A DNA stretch of 64,000 bases. Origin: Rhodospirillales bacterium. GTDB taxonomy: Bacteria > Pseudomonadota > Alphaproteobacteria > ATCC43930 > CGMCC-115725. Shown one piece after another: positions 45,416-55,226 of the stretch. The stretch covers positions 1 through 64,000 of the forward strand of contig JAQGID010000085.1 in the NCBI GenBank assembly GCA_028291405.1, read 5' to 3'. Position 1 is the first letter of the stretch. Each line of letters starts with the position of its first letter. Both the position numbers and the translations under genes were made by a program. The notes beneath the pieces were generated by a model. It made no database searches and was not told the origin of the DNA. It saw only the letters and a list, made by a program, of their open reading frames with translations.

Positions 45416-46048
45416 ATGCTGTTCGTCTTCCTCCTCAAGGGCATCGCTGTCGGCTTCGTCATCGCCGTTCCGGTCGGGCCCGTCGGCGTCCTCTGCGTCC
45501 GTCGGACGATCTTCGAAGGGCGGCTGTTCGGCTTCGTGTCCGGGCTCGGCGCGGCCAGCGCCGATACGATTTTCGGCATCATCGCCGGCTTCGGCCTGAC
45601 CGTCGTTTCCAATCTCCTGCTCGATTACCAGGGATGGCTGCGCAGCCTCGGCGGGCTGTTCCTGGTCTACATCGGGATCAGGGCGCTGCGCCAAGGCGCC
45701 GTGCACGAGGCGCCGCCCGAAAAAAATGCCGAAAACCTGTTCGCTGCCTATCTCTCGACCTTCGTTCTCACCATCACCAACCCGGTGACCATCCTAGCCT
45801 TTCTCGGCATCTTCGCGGCGGTCGGCTTCACCGGGAGCGAGGCAACCGTTGGGCGCGCCGCCATGCTGGTCGCCGGCGTTTTTCTCGGCTCGCTGATCTG
45901 GTGGCTCGGGCTCAGCCTCGGCGCGGGGCTCTTCCGGCAATCGATCGGCGAGACACATCTTGTATGGTTGAATCGGGCATCCGGCACGATCCTGACCTTG
46001 TCGGGCATCGCCCTGCTCGCCAGCCTCGCCTACGACCGGCTGGCTTGA
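45416..46048 (+). CDS. LysE/RhtB family exporter
   Basis: 210 residues with six hydrophobic segments. The first, 'FLLKGIAVGFVIAVPVGPVGVLCVRRTIFEG', carries the family motif G-P-x-x-x-x-x-R-R. Members export amino acids or homoserine lactones. The substrate is unknown. No LysG-type regulator is adjacent. Confidence 0.88.
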   Translation: MLFVFLLKGIAVGFVIAVPVGPVGVLCVRRTIFEGRLFGFVSGLGAASADTIFGIIAGFGLTVVSNLLLDYQGWLRSLGGLFLVYIGIRALRQGAVHEAPPEKNAENLFAAYLSTFVLTITNPVTILAFLGIFAAVGFTGSEATVGRAAMLVAGVFLGSLIWWLGLSLGAGLFRQSIGETHLVWLNRASGTILTLSGIALLASLAYDRLA

Positions 46049-46146
46049 ACCGCTGGCCTGGTCGCGGCCACGGCGAAATAGGGTCATTTTGTGATCGACG
46101 GCCGCAATGCTTGGCCGGTCCGGCCGGCGTCGCTAATCTAAGGGCC

Positions 46147-48447
46147 ATGATCGATCGATCCCTTACCGGGCGCTCGGCTGCGGCGCGCGTCGGGTTAACC
46201 GTCGTCTGCCATGCGCTCCTCGTCGTTCTGGTGCTGGTTCTCGGCGTCGTCCGGAGCACGCCGGCCGTTGCCCAGAGCGCGCCGGCCGGGAGCGCGTCGA
46301 CTCCGGCGCCGGTCAGTGTCGACGAGTTGCAGCGTCTCGTCGATACGCTGCAGAACGACCAGCAGCGCGCTCAGCTCGTCCAGCAACTACAAGCGCTCGT
46401 CGCCGCACAGCGCGCCGAACAGGAAAAATCTGCCGTAATTGGTCCCGTGACGCTGCTCGAGCAGTTCTCCCAGCGCGCCGACTCGCTGAGCGGCGAGATC
46501 CTGGCCGCGGCGGCCGTCGTCGTCGACGCGCCGCGTCTGATCGCCTGGCTGCGCGCGCAGGCGAGCGACGAGTACACCCGCAGCTTCTGGCTCGAGGTCG
46601 GCCTCAAACTCTGCATCATCTTCGGCCTGGCATTGTTCTCCGAATGGCTGGTCCGGCGCATCCTGGCGCGCCCGCGGCATGCGCTCGCGGAAAGCCGGAG
46701 CGATCATCTCGTGCTCCGCCTCGTGTTGACGCTGCTGCGAGCGGCGCTCGATGCTCTGCCGATCCTGGCCTTCGCCGTCGTCGCCTATGTCACGCTGGTG
46801 ACGATTGACGCACGGTTCGGCACCTCCAAGGTTGCGACGACGCTGATCGGCGCCTATGTCACGGCACGCATCATCACCGCCTTGGCGCGCATCGCCCTGC
46901 TGCCGCGCTCCGGCGCGCCCCTCTTCGCGTGGATCAGCGATGAGACCCGCGGCTATCTCTTCGTCTGGATCAAGCGCTTTACCTACTGGTCGGTCTACGG
47001 CTATGCCGTCGCCTCCGGCGCCTGGTGGCTCGGGGTTCCGGGCAGCATCTATGGGCTGCTGCTGAAGGCGGTCGCGCTGGTCCTGGCCCTCCTCGCCATC
47101 ATCTTCGTCCTGCAGAACCGCGCGACCGTTAGCGCCTGGCTGCGCGGCGCCGGCGAGCCGCTACAGCCGGCGCGTTCGAACGGCTGGCGGCTGCTGCGGG
47201 CCCGCCTTGCCGACGTCTGGCATATCTTGGCGATCGCTTATATCGTCGGCATCTATCTCGTCTACGCGCTGCGCGTCGCGGGCGGCTTCCTTTTCGTCCT
47301 GCGCGGCACGCTCGTCACCCTTGTGGTGGTCGTCGCAGCGCGGGTGATCGTCAATCTCGTGCGGCGCTTCAGCCAGCGCGGCTTCGCTGTCGGCAACGAT
47401 CTCAAGAGCCGCTTTCCGACGCTCGAGCAACGCGCCAACCGCTACGTGCCGGTCCTCACGAACATCGTCGCCGGGCTGGTCTATGCCTTCGCCGCGCTCG
47501 CGGTGCTGGAGGCCTGGAGCATCCCATCCTTCGCGTGGTTCGGGTCCGAGATTGGCCGCCGCCTGACAAGTGGGTTGATCACCACCGGCACCGTCATCGT
47601 CGGCGCGCTCGTCGTCTGGGAGATCTTCACCTCGGCGATCGAACGCTACCTGAACGCCGTCGACGAGAACGGCATGCCGGTGCCACGCAGTGCCCGCGCC
47701 CGCACCCTCCTGCCGCTGCTGCGCACGATGATGATGATCCTGATCGTCGTCATGGTGTCGCTGATCGTGCTCTCCGAGCTCGGCGTCAATATCGCGCCGC
47801 TCCTCGCCGGCGCCGGCGTCGTCGGCCTCGCGATCGGCTTCGGCAGTCAGGCGCTCGTCAAGGACGTCATCACCGGGCTCTTCATCCTGATCGAGGACAG
47901 TCTCGCGGTCGGTGACGTCGTCGATCTCGGCAAAGGACACGTCGGAGTCGTCGAGGCGATCTCGGTCCGCACGATCCGCCTGCGCGATGCCGCCGGAGCA
48001 GTGCATTCGATTCCCTTCAGCGAGGTCACCTCGGTCAATAATCTGACCAAGGATTTCGCGTATTACGTCTGCAACGCCTCGATCTCATACCGCGAGGACG
48101 TCGACCGCGTCTCCGCGATCCTCATTGCGGTCGGCGACGATCTCTACGACGACGCCGAATACCGTCCTTTCATGCTCGACAAGCTCGAGTTCCTCGGCAT
48201 CGACAAGATGAGCGAGCTCGGCATCGTGCTGCAGGCGCGGATCAAGACCTTGCCGCGCCAGCAATGGAAGATCGGTCGCGAATTCAGCCGCCGCATGAAG
48301 CTCGCCTTCGACCGCGAGTGCGTCGAGATGCCCTATGCGGTGAAGCCCGGCTATCTCGCCGATATCGCGGAGCGTCTCAAGCAAGCCGCGGCGGCGAGCC
48401 AGCCGGAATCCTCGGACGTGTCACCGCCGGCGAAGCGATTGGCCTGA
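46147..48447 (+). CDS. Large MscS-family mechanosensitive channel
   Basis: The real start is the ATG at 46147, giving 766 residues; the upstream ORF portion is a shadow of the LysE gene. A signal peptide ('VVRSTPAVAQSAP') is followed by a periplasmic coiled region, several membrane helices and the MscS core: 'GAGVVGLAIGFGSQALVKDVITGLFILIED', then 'VGDVVDLGKGHVGVVEAISVRTIRLRD'. It resembles the long MscS-like channels of Gram-negative bacteria that protect against osmotic down-shock. Confidence 0.92.
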   Translation: MIDRSLTGRSAAARVGLTVVCHALLVVLVLVLGVVRSTPAVAQSAPAGSASTPAPVSVDELQRLVDTLQNDQQRAQLVQQLQALVAAQRAEQEKSAVIGPVTLLEQFSQRADSLSGEILAAAAVVVDAPRLIAWLRAQASDEYTRSFWLEVGLKLCIIFGLALFSEWLVRRILARPRHALAESRSDHLVLRLVLTLLRAALDALPILAFAVVAYVTLVTIDARFGTSKVATTLIGAYVTARIITALARIALLPRSGAPLFAWISDETRGYLFVWIKRFTYWSVYGYAVASGAWWLGVPGSIYGLLLKAVALVLALLAIIFVLQNRATVSAWLRGAGEPLQPARSNGWRLLRARLADVWHILAIAYIVGIYLVYALRVAGGFLFVLRGTLVTLVVVVAARVIVNLVRRFSQRGFAVGNDLKSRFPTLEQRANRYVPVLTNIVAGLVYAFAALAVLEAWSIPSFAWFGSEIGRRLTSGLITTGTVIVGALVVWEIFTSAIERYLNAVDENGMPVPRSARARTLLPLLRTMMMILIVVMVSLIVLSELGVNIAPLLAGAGVVGLAIGFGSQALVKDVITGLFILIEDSLAVGDVVDLGKGHVGVVEAISVRTIRLRDAAGAVHSIPFSEVTSVNNLTKDFAYYVCNASISYREDVDRVSAILIAVGDDLYDDAEYRPFMLDKLEFLGIDKMSELGIVLQARIKTLPRQQWKIGREFSRRMKLAFDRECVEMPYAVKPGYLADIAERLKQAAAASQPESSDVSPPAKRLA

Positions 48448-48547
48448 CCCCCCAAAATCTCGCGTCGCGACAATTTCGTTGCATTTATACAATACAATTT
48501 ACAATGAAAAAGCGTGACAGGCGCGCGGCCGCGCTGTTCTCGGGAAC

Positions 48548-49678
48548 ATGCCGATAGCCGACACGGTGCGCCCTCGCGGGACGGGTCCTACGACTTCGGG
48601 GTCTCTGACTTCGGGACAGATCCGCTCGGTGCAGTTGCTGCGGGCCATCGCGGCGCTGTTCGTCGTCGCCTTCCATAGCACCGTCCTTTGGCGCGACAAG
48701 GCCGGTCCGGACGTGATTCCATGGCAGAATGGGAATTCCGGGGTCGATCTTTTCTTCGTCATTAGCGGCTTCATCATGGTGCTGTCGTCGCAGCGGTTGC
48801 TCGATCGCCCGGATGGTTGGCGACGTTTCCTCGTGCTGCGAATTGTCCGAATAACGCCGATGTATTGGCTCGTCACCGCAGCCAAGCTGGTCGCGATCCT
48901 CGCCGTCCCGGCCGGGGCCTTGCACACCCGGGTAGGCGGCTGGAATGTCCTGGCTTCCTTCCTGTTCATACCGTCGCACGACCCTGCCGGATTCGTCAGG
49001 CCAGTCATCATCGTCGGCTACACCTTGTCGTTCGAGTTTCTCTTCTACGCCGCCTTCGCGGCGGCGCTGTTCTTCGCGCTCGATCCGCTCGTCGTCGTCG
49101 CGCCGACGATGGCCGTACTTGCCATCCTGTCGATTGCGCGCGCGGCCGATTGGCCGGCCATCTCGATGCTCGCGGATCCGATCGTCCTGGAGTTCGTGTT
49201 GGGGGTCGTGCTCGGATACGTGTTCCTCGACGCCCGCCTGCAACGGCTATCTCCCTGGTGGGTGCTGCCGATCAGCTTCGGCGGCCTGCTTTGCCTGGCC
49301 TTCCTGCCCGCCGACGGACGGTGGGAGCGTGTCGTGGTCTGGGGCCTGGCGGCGATGGCGACGCTGGGAGCCGGCGCGATCGCGGACCGCTGGGTAGGCC
49401 GCTACCTGCCCGACAGATTGGTCGAAATCGGCGAGGCGTCGTATTCGATGTATTTGACGCATGGTTTCGTGCTGCCGGTCATTGGTGTGATAGTCGCGCG
49501 AACGAAATTGACCGGCGACGCGTTCGGCGTGGCACTGGTCGGCTTATGCCTGATCGTCAGTACCGTCGCTGCCGTGGCGACATACCGACACGTCGAAGTG
49601 CCGATGACCACATGGCTGCGGCGACGTGTCGGGGATCGGCGTCGAACGAGCCTGCCAGCGTCGAAGACGCCGATCTAG
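48548..49678 (+). CDS. Acyltransferase 3 family membrane protein (OafA/YrhL-like)
   Basis: 376 residues with about ten hydrophobic helices and the family start 'VQLLRAIAALFVVAFHSTVLW', catalytic His in the 'FHS' element, and 'GVDLFFVISGFIMVLSSQRL'. Such proteins O-acetylate exopolysaccharide or lipopolysaccharide sugars. The next two genes on the opposite strand encode a GH16 and a GT2 protein, so a glycan role is plausible. Confidence 0.9.
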   Translation: MPIADTVRPRGTGPTTSGSLTSGQIRSVQLLRAIAALFVVAFHSTVLWRDKAGPDVIPWQNGNSGVDLFFVISGFIMVLSSQRLLDRPDGWRRFLVLRIVRITPMYWLVTAAKLVAILAVPAGALHTRVGGWNVLASFLFIPSHDPAGFVRPVIIVGYTLSFEFLFYAAFAAALFFALDPLVVVAPTMAVLAILSIARAADWPAISMLADPIVLEFVLGVVLGYVFLDARLQRLSPWWVLPISFGGLLCLAFLPADGRWERVVVWGLAAMATLGAGAIADRWVGRYLPDRLVEIGEASYSMYLTHGFVLPVIGVIVARTKLTGDAFGVALVGLCLIVSTVAAVATYRHVEVPMTTWLRRRVGDRRRTSLPASKTPI

Positions 49679-49705
49679 CCGAGCGGGCGTGGCCCAGCAA
49701 CCCGG

Positions 49706-50740
49706 TCAGTCTTTCGTCCAGACGCGGATATAATCGATCGCCCAATCCCAGCCATGGGGCTCGCCCCCCTGATCGGACAGGCCGGAGAGATCGTTGAATT
49801 TCGGCCCGATCTGCAGGCTGGCGATGAGATGCGCGGGAACGTCGCCCTCGCTGTTCCACTCGAAATACGTCTCGCGATAGACCTTGCCGTCCAGCAGATA
49901 CTTCAGCGTGTGGTCGCCCCAGTCGAGCGCATAGACGTGGAAGCCGGCGGTGAGATCCTGGGCCGGCTGATAGTACGGCTTATCCCCCCAATCCGGCGCG
50001 CGGTAGATGTCGTGCGGATTGCCGAACGCCGCATCCTTGCCGTTCGTCGGCGTGCCGCTGAAAAGATAGTGTCCGGGCTTGGTGTTGTTGAAGCCGAACT
50101 GGTCGAAGATGTCGATCTCCGGCGGCCACGGCCGCGCCGTGAAGCTCGGCTTGCCGCCTGGCGTCGCGGGCGGCATCTCGACTCCCGGCGTCAGCCAGAA
50201 CGCCGGCCACGCATACATGGCCGACGGCATCTTGCAGCGGATCTCGATATAGCTGCCCGGCCGGATCGGCAATGCAAAGCGCAGGATGCCGCTCTCGATA
50301 TTGCCGTCCGAGCAGTCCGTCCGGACCTTCGTCTCGAGGCCGCAATGCGCCTTCAGGACCAGGGCATCGGCGGTGAACACGTGGAGCGAGCGGGGATCGC
50401 CCTCGGGGTAGTCGCGGTGGCGGCTGCGATACTGGTCGTACAACCCGTCGGTGCCATTCCCGGTCGTCGCGGCGTCGCCGTAGATGTAGCGGTAATAGGC
50501 AATCCGATCGAGATCCCGCTTGTCGCGGACGGTGGCATCGTGACGGGCTTTGCCGAAGGTCGCATCCAGCCGATTGCGGAATGCGCCGTGCATCCCGAAT
50601 GGCTTCGCGCTGTCGCTCGTCGGGACGCCGCCGCCGCTCACCGTGGCGCCGTTCGGCAGTGCCGGCTGGGCAGACACCTGCGCCATCGCCCAAAGAACCG
50701 AAGCCGCCGCCAGCACAGCTCTCGAACCCGCGCGCGTCAC
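49706..50740 (-). CDS. Secreted glycoside hydrolase family 16-like protein
   Basis: 344 residues with a signal peptide ('VLAAASVLWAMAQVSAQP') and a GH16 jelly-roll pattern: 'SYIEIRCKMPSAMYAWPAFWLTPG', 'PPEIDIFDQFGF', 'GFHVYALDWGDHTLKYLLDGK' and 'WAIDYIRVW'. The usual catalytic motif is E-x-D-x-x-E; here the second glutamate is Asp (EIDIFD). It may be slow, altered or binding-only. It lies six bases after a GT2 gene. Confidence 0.85.
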   Translation of the reverse strand: MTRAGSRAVLAAASVLWAMAQVSAQPALPNGATVSGGGVPTSDSAKPFGMHGAFRNRLDATFGKARHDATVRDKRDLDRIAYYRYIYGDAATTGNGTDGLYDQYRSRHRDYPEGDPRSLHVFTADALVLKAHCGLETKVRTDCSDGNIESGILRFALPIRPGSYIEIRCKMPSAMYAWPAFWLTPGVEMPPATPGGKPSFTARPWPPEIDIFDQFGFNNTKPGHYLFSGTPTNGKDAAFGNPHDIYRAPDWGDKPYYQPAQDLTAGFHVYALDWGDHTLKYLLDGKVYRETYFEWNSEGDVPAHLIASLQIGPKFNDLSGLSDQGGEPHGWDWAIDYIRVWTKD

Positions 50741-50746
50741 GGCCGC

Positions 50747-51853
50747 TCAGAAAACGCTGCGACTCGGGATCGACATCAAGGCGTCGAGCAATTTGGAACT
50801 GGCCGCCGCCACTGCGATCGAGCGCGCCGCGATCAACCATGCCGAGAAGCGGCGCCTGTCGGTTTGGAAGAGCGGGTCGAGGCGGGCCTGCAGCGCCCGC
50901 GCCGGAATCATCGCGAGCAGCAGGAAGCCGAGCGTGCTGGCGAGGCGCTTGCGGAAGCTGAAATGCGGAAACTGCCACGCTGAGCGGATGCCGGCGCGAA
51001 CCAGGTCATGAACGTTGTCGCCGGCAATCGGGTGGCCGGCCGGGTCGAGGCGGAGCGACACGATGCGTGACTTGCAATGCGCCGGAATACCGAGCGCCAG
51101 CCTGTCGGGCAACGTCATGCCGAGCAGTTCGGCATGACCCCGCAGCGCCTTCTCGCGGTCGATCTCGTTGATCATGCCGTTGCGCAGCCTTTGGAGATCG
51201 AGCCTGCTCCAACCCGACATGTTGCGGTCATGGATTCGGTATCCGCCGTGCGCCGTCGGAACCGAGACGACCGGACCGTAGAGAGCCGACAGCGCGTTCA
51301 AGCAGCCGTCGACGCCGCGCCGCCACGACTGTTCGGGTACCGGCATGAGCTTCTCGAGCACGCTGCGCGCATAGGCGTTGCCGCTCGTCGGCGGCGACGG
51401 GTAATAGGCGTACCGGCGCAGCAACGCCGGCACTTCGTCTCCGGCGACGAAAGGAATATTCGGGGCGCGCTGACCGAGGTGGCGTCCGGCCGCGTCGATG
51501 CGGTCGAGGTAGAATTGCACCTTCGCCGTACCTGGCTCCCAATGCCGGACAACCGTCTCGACCGCGTCGGGATAGAGGATGTCGTCGGAATCGAGGAACA
51601 TGACGATCTCGCCGTGGCTCGCGGCGAACCCCGTGTTGCATGCTGCCGCCTCACCGCCGTTCGGCCGTGAGATGAAGCGCAGCCGGTCACCGAAGCCTGT
51701 GATGATCGTCGGCGAATCGTCGCTCGAATCGTCGTCGACGACGATCAGTTCGATCGCCGGATAGGTCTGCGCGAGAACGCTTTCGATCGTCAGTGCGACG
51801 TAATCTGCATAGTTGAAGCTCGTCACGATAATAGTAACTAACGGACGATTCAT
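50747..51853 (-). CDS. Glycosyltransferase family 2
   Basis: From the ATG at 51853 the protein has 368 residues: GT-A fold 'VTIIVTSFNYADYVALTIESVLAQTYP', 'LIVVDDDSSDDSP' and the metal-binding DxD in 'VMFLDSDDILYP'. The C-terminus carries a hydrophobic amphipathic helix 'TLGFLLLAMIPARAL'. It probably builds a cell-surface glycan together with the neighbouring GH16 and acyltransferase. An upstream start at 51880 is possible. Confidence 0.88.
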   Translation of the reverse strand: MNRPLVTIIVTSFNYADYVALTIESVLAQTYPAIELIVVDDDSSDDSPTIITGFGDRLRFISRPNGGEAAACNTGFAASHGEIVMFLDSDDILYPDAVETVVRHWEPGTAKVQFYLDRIDAAGRHLGQRAPNIPFVAGDEVPALLRRYAYYPSPPTSGNAYARSVLEKLMPVPEQSWRRGVDGCLNALSALYGPVVSVPTAHGGYRIHDRNMSGWSRLDLQRLRNGMINEIDREKALRGHAELLGMTLPDRLALGIPAHCKSRIVSLRLDPAGHPIAGDNVHDLVRAGIRSAWQFPHFSFRKRLASTLGFLLLAMIPARALQARLDPLFQTDRRRFSAWLIAARSIAVAAASSKLLDALMSIPSRSVF

Positions 51854-52021
51854 TCGTTTTTCCCAATCGCCGTGAGGCATTTTCTGATTGGACAAACGCG
51901 GGTTGACGTAGGGAAACGTAATCCAGCGAGACGGGTTCCGGAATAGAACTGGTTCTACTTCCGATTTTAGAACCTCAGATTTGCAAGCCCTTCTTCTATT
52001 GGCTTGTGACAATAAATAAAC

Positions 52022-52630
52022 TTAAACAGTGTCATCGTCTTGGCAACGCAGTAGCAATTCGACTGCAGCCGGATCGCGACAGTCGAGCACCCGCCGCGCC
52101 GTATTCTGGTCGAAACCGGCGCGGGCCAGCGCCGCCATGTCCTTCGGCCTGGCCGGGGCAGCGTCGCCGGCGCGGTAAGGCCCGAGGCGGCGCCGCCGCG
52201 CGAAGGCGACGGCCGCGATGAGGTCGGTGTCGCCGCCGTCCTCGTCGATGGCGCCGATCGCGTGGGTGATCAACTCGCGTTCGACGCCGTGTTGGGCCAG
52301 CCGTGCCGCGACGGCGCGGCGTGATCCGCCCCGCCGGTGCAGGCTGGCCGCCTTGATCTCGGCATAGCGTCGATCGTCCAGGATTCCGGCGCTCTGCAGC
52401 TTGGCGATCAGCGCCTCGACGAGCGCGGCGCCGTCGCTGCGGCGCGCCTCGGCAACCGTCCGGTCATCGTCTTCGGCGGCGCGGCGAACCCGGCGCAGCA
52501 GGACGCGGCGCAAATCAGCGGTCGAGGCGGCGAAGCGCTCGAGATAGTGCGTCGCGACATTCTCGAGCGACGTCGCGGTGATCGGCCGTGACGGCATGCG
52601 CTTCGTCGCCGGGGCCTTCCTGAACGTCAA
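52022..52630 (-). CDS. recX: Regulatory protein RecX
   Basis: 202 residues, basic N-terminus, and RecX three-helix repeats: 'AGILDDRRYAEIKAASLHRRGGSRRAVAARLAQHGV' is the core motif. RecX inhibits RecA filament growth. recA is not adjacent in this window, so the gene is detached from its common neighbour. Confidence 0.85.
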   Translation of the reverse strand: MTFRKAPATKRMPSRPITATSLENVATHYLERFAASTADLRRVLLRRVRRAAEDDDRTVAEARRSDGAALVEALIAKLQSAGILDDRRYAEIKAASLHRRGGSRRAVAARLAQHGVERELITHAIGAIDEDGGDTDLIAAVAFARRRRLGPYRAGDAAPARPKDMAALARAGFDQNTARRVLDCRDPAAVELLLRCQDDDTV

Positions 52631-52718
52631 TTTCGCTCCTCGCTTGCCTGGTCCGCCAAGCGGCTGCTACTTCTCCGGCGGCCGCGGGCACGTCGGGCCA
52701 TTGTAGCAGGAGGTCGTC

Positions 52719-53522
52719 GTGTTAACTGCATCCCCGCCCGACGTTCGCGTCATCGGCATCGTCAATTGGATCGGCTTCTGGACGCTCTACGCCCGCGAGG
52801 TCCGCCGCTTCATGAAGGTGTCGCTGCAGACGGTCGCGGCGCCGGTGATCACGACGCTCCTCTTTCTCGCCGTCTTCCTCCTCGCCCTGGGCGGCGCCGG
52901 GCGCAGCGTCGGCGGCGTGGACTACAGCCGCTTCCTCACCCCCGGCCTCGTCATGATGGCGGTGATGCAGAACGCCTTCGCCAATACCTCATCCTCGCTG
53001 ATGATCTCGAAGACGCAGGGCAACATCGTCGACGTGCTGATGCCGCCGTTGAGCGCCGGCGAACTGACGCTGGCCTTCGCGCTCGGCGGCATGACCCGCG
53101 GCATCGTCGTCGGCGTCGCCGTCGCGCTCGCCATCTGGTGCTTCGTTCCGATCCACATCGAGCACTGGGGCGCGGTCGTCTTCTTCGGCCTGTCGGCCTC
53201 GCTGCTCCTCGCGCTGCTCGGCATCCTCGGCGGCGTCTGGGCAGAGAAGTTCGATCATATCGCCGCCGTGACGAATTTCGTGGTGACGCCGCTCTCCTTC
53301 CTTTCGGGGACGTTCTACTCGATCGATCGGCTGCCGCAGAACTGGCAGTTTCTGGCCCATCTCGACCCGTTCTTCCACCTCATCGACGGGTTTCGCTACG
53401 GCTTCATCGGCCATGTCGACGGCACCCTTTGGATCAGCGCGGTCGTGCTCGTCGCCTGCAATGCCGGCCTGCTGGCCTTGTGCTTCAGCCTGTTCAGCCG
53501 CGGCTATAAGCTGAAGGCTTGA
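52719..53522 (+). CDS. ABC-2 type transporter permease
   Basis: A GTG start, eight bases after caggagg, gives 267 residues with six membrane segments and the ABC-2 pattern 'FMKVSLQTVAAPVITTLLFLAVF' and 'NFVVTPLSFLSGTFYSIDRLPQNWQ'. It belongs to the NodJ/YadH-like exporters. An ATPase gene would be expected beside it, but none is adjacent. Confidence 0.85.
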   Translation: MLTASPPDVRVIGIVNWIGFWTLYAREVRRFMKVSLQTVAAPVITTLLFLAVFLLALGGAGRSVGGVDYSRFLTPGLVMMAVMQNAFANTSSSLMISKTQGNIVDVLMPPLSAGELTLAFALGGMTRGIVVGVAVALAIWCFVPIHIEHWGAVVFFGLSASLLLALLGILGGVWAEKFDHIAAVTNFVVTPLSFLSGTFYSIDRLPQNWQFLAHLDPFFHLIDGFRYGFIGHVDGTLWISAVVLVACNAGLLALCFSLFSRGYKLKA

Positions 53523-53668
53523 GCCGCGGGGGCCGATCAAATTGCGATCGCGCCGCGATTGCAGTCGACCTTCTGATCGCGTATGGATGACGACGGGTGT
53601 CGAACAACCCTTAGTTGGGTTCACGGGTCCGTGGTCGACGACCCCGGCGCCGTTCGGGACATGCGAAG

Positions 53669-53767
53669 ATGTGGCTGATGCTGGTCGTCGGAGGCTTGTT
53701 CGGAGCGGGCGTCTGCGCCGGCTACGCGACGCGCGCCTATATCTCGCGCCGTCGGACCAATCGCTGA
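53669..53767 (+). CDS. Tiny membrane peptide candidate (32 residues)
   Basis: Below the ORF-track limit. It reads 'MWLMLVVGGLFGAGVCAGYA' followed by the basic tail 'YISRRRTNR', a plausible single-pass peptide. It lies in the 531-base gap between the ABC-2 permease and argD, where I see no other gene. The ribosome site is weak. Confidence 0.4.
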   Translation: MWLMLVVGGLFGAGVCAGYATRAYISRRRTNR

Positions 53768-54053
53768 TCGGAAGGCACCGATGTCGCCCGGCGCTGCGCT
53801 CCCCCACCGGCAGAATCTCCGGTTGATCGTCTTGCGTTGACAGGCGAGTCCGTGCTCTTCATACTCTCCCGCTTTCCGAGCGAGCGCGGTCGCGTTTGCG
53901 GCGAGAACGCCGTTCGATGGAGCGAGCAATGGTGCGCGGTTCTGGCCGATCGGGCCGGCAGACGAGGGGATGGCAGGCGCCGCCTGTGCGACGACGAGGT
54001 TAAATCTCGCTTCGTACGTTCCGCCTGTTCCCTTCTCGCGCAGGAGATTCCCC

Positions 54054-55226
54054 GTGATCCCAGCCGTATTGCCGACCTATGCTCGGTACGATCTCGTCTT
54101 TGAAAAAGGCGAAGGCGCCTATCTGACCGCGACCGACGGCCGCCGCTATCTCGATTTCGCCAGCGGCATCGCCGTGACCGTGCTCGGCCATTCCCACCCG
54201 CATCTCGTCGCGGCGCTGATCGAGCAGGGCCAGAAGCTCTGGCACGTCTCGAATCTATTCCGCATCGCCGGCCAGGAGCGCCTCGCCGAGCGGCTCGTCG
54301 CGAACTGCTTCGCCGACAGCGTCTTCTTCGGCAATTCCGGTGCCGAGGCGATGGAGCTGGCGATCAAGATGGTCCGCAAGTACCAGTATGAGACCGGCCA
54401 TCCCGAAAAACATCGGATCATCGCCTGCGCCGGCTCGTTCCACGGCCGGACGCTGGCGACGCTCGCCGCCGCCGGCAACGAGAAATACCTCAAGGGCTTT
54501 GGCCCCGACCTGCCGGGCTTCGACCATGTCGCCTTCGGCAATCTCAACGAGATGCGGGCGGTGATCCGCAAGGATACCGCCGCGATCGTCGTCGAGCCGG
54601 TGCAGGGCGAGGGCGGCATCAGGCCGGCCCCGGAGGGCTATCTGCGCGGGCTGCGCGAGATCGCCGACGAGTACGATCTGCTGCTCGTCTTCGACGAGGT
54701 GCAATGCGGCATGGGGCGGACCGGCAGGCTTTTCGCGCATGAATGGGCGGGCGTCACCCCCGACGTCATGGCGATCGCCAAGGGGCTCGGCGGCGGCTTC
54801 CCGGTCGGTGCTTGCCTCGCGACCGAGCGGGCGGCGGCGCCGATGGTCGCCGGGACGCATGGCTCGACTTTCGGCGGCAATCCGCTGGCGATGGCGGTCG
54901 GGAACGCCGTCCTCGACGTCGTGCTGGCGGACGGCTTCCTCGGCGACGTCGAGCGCATCGCCGCGATCCTGCGTCGGCGGCTGACGGCGCTCGTCGCGGA
55001 ATATCCCGCCGTCTTCGCCGAAGTGCGCGGCGCCGGGCTGCTGCTCGGACTGCGCGGCGTCGTGACAAATACCGAGATCATCGACCGGGCGCGCGCGAAA
55101 GGGCTGCTGACCGTCGCCGCCGGCGACAACGTCGTGCGGCTGATGCCGCCGCTGATCATCGACGAGACGCATGTCGACGAGGCGATCGGCGTCCTCGACG
55201 GCGTCGCCCGAAGCTTCGCCGGATGA
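54054..55226 (+). CDS. argD: Acetylornithine aminotransferase ArgD
   Basis: The GTG start at 54054 with caggaga upstream gives 390 residues. PLP-enzyme landmarks are '[16 protein letters not shown]', '[15 protein letters not shown]', '[14 protein letters not shown]', '[16 protein letters not shown]' and the PLP lysine in '[12 protein letters not shown]'. It makes N-acetylornithine in arginine synthesis. The upstream ORF extension to 53970 is not supported. The stop overlaps the argF start. Confidence 0.95.
   Translation: MIPAVLPTYARYDLVFEKGEGAYLTATDGRRYLDFASGIAVTVLGHSHPHLVAALIEQGQKLWHVSNLFRIAGQERLAERLVANCFADSVFFGNSGAEAMELAIKMVRKYQYETGHPEKHRIIACAGSFHGRTLATLAAAGNEKYLKGFGPDLPGFDHVAFGNLNEMRAVIRKDTAAIVVEPVQGEGGIRPAPEGYLRGLREIADEYDLLLVFDEVQCGMGRTGRLFAHEWAGVTPDVMAIAKGLGGGFPVGACLATERAAAPMVAGTHGSTFGGNPLAMAVGNAVLDVVLADGFLGDVERIAAILRRRLTALVAEYPAVFAEVRGAGLLLGLRGVVTNTEIIDRARAKGLLTVAAGDNVVRLMPPLIIDETHVDEAIGVLDGVARSFAG

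Noticed and set aside
45634-46146. N-terminal part of the 937-residue ORF before the MscS gene
   Set aside because: It is the out-of-frame reading of the LysE gene; the MscS protein starts with its own signal peptide at 46147.
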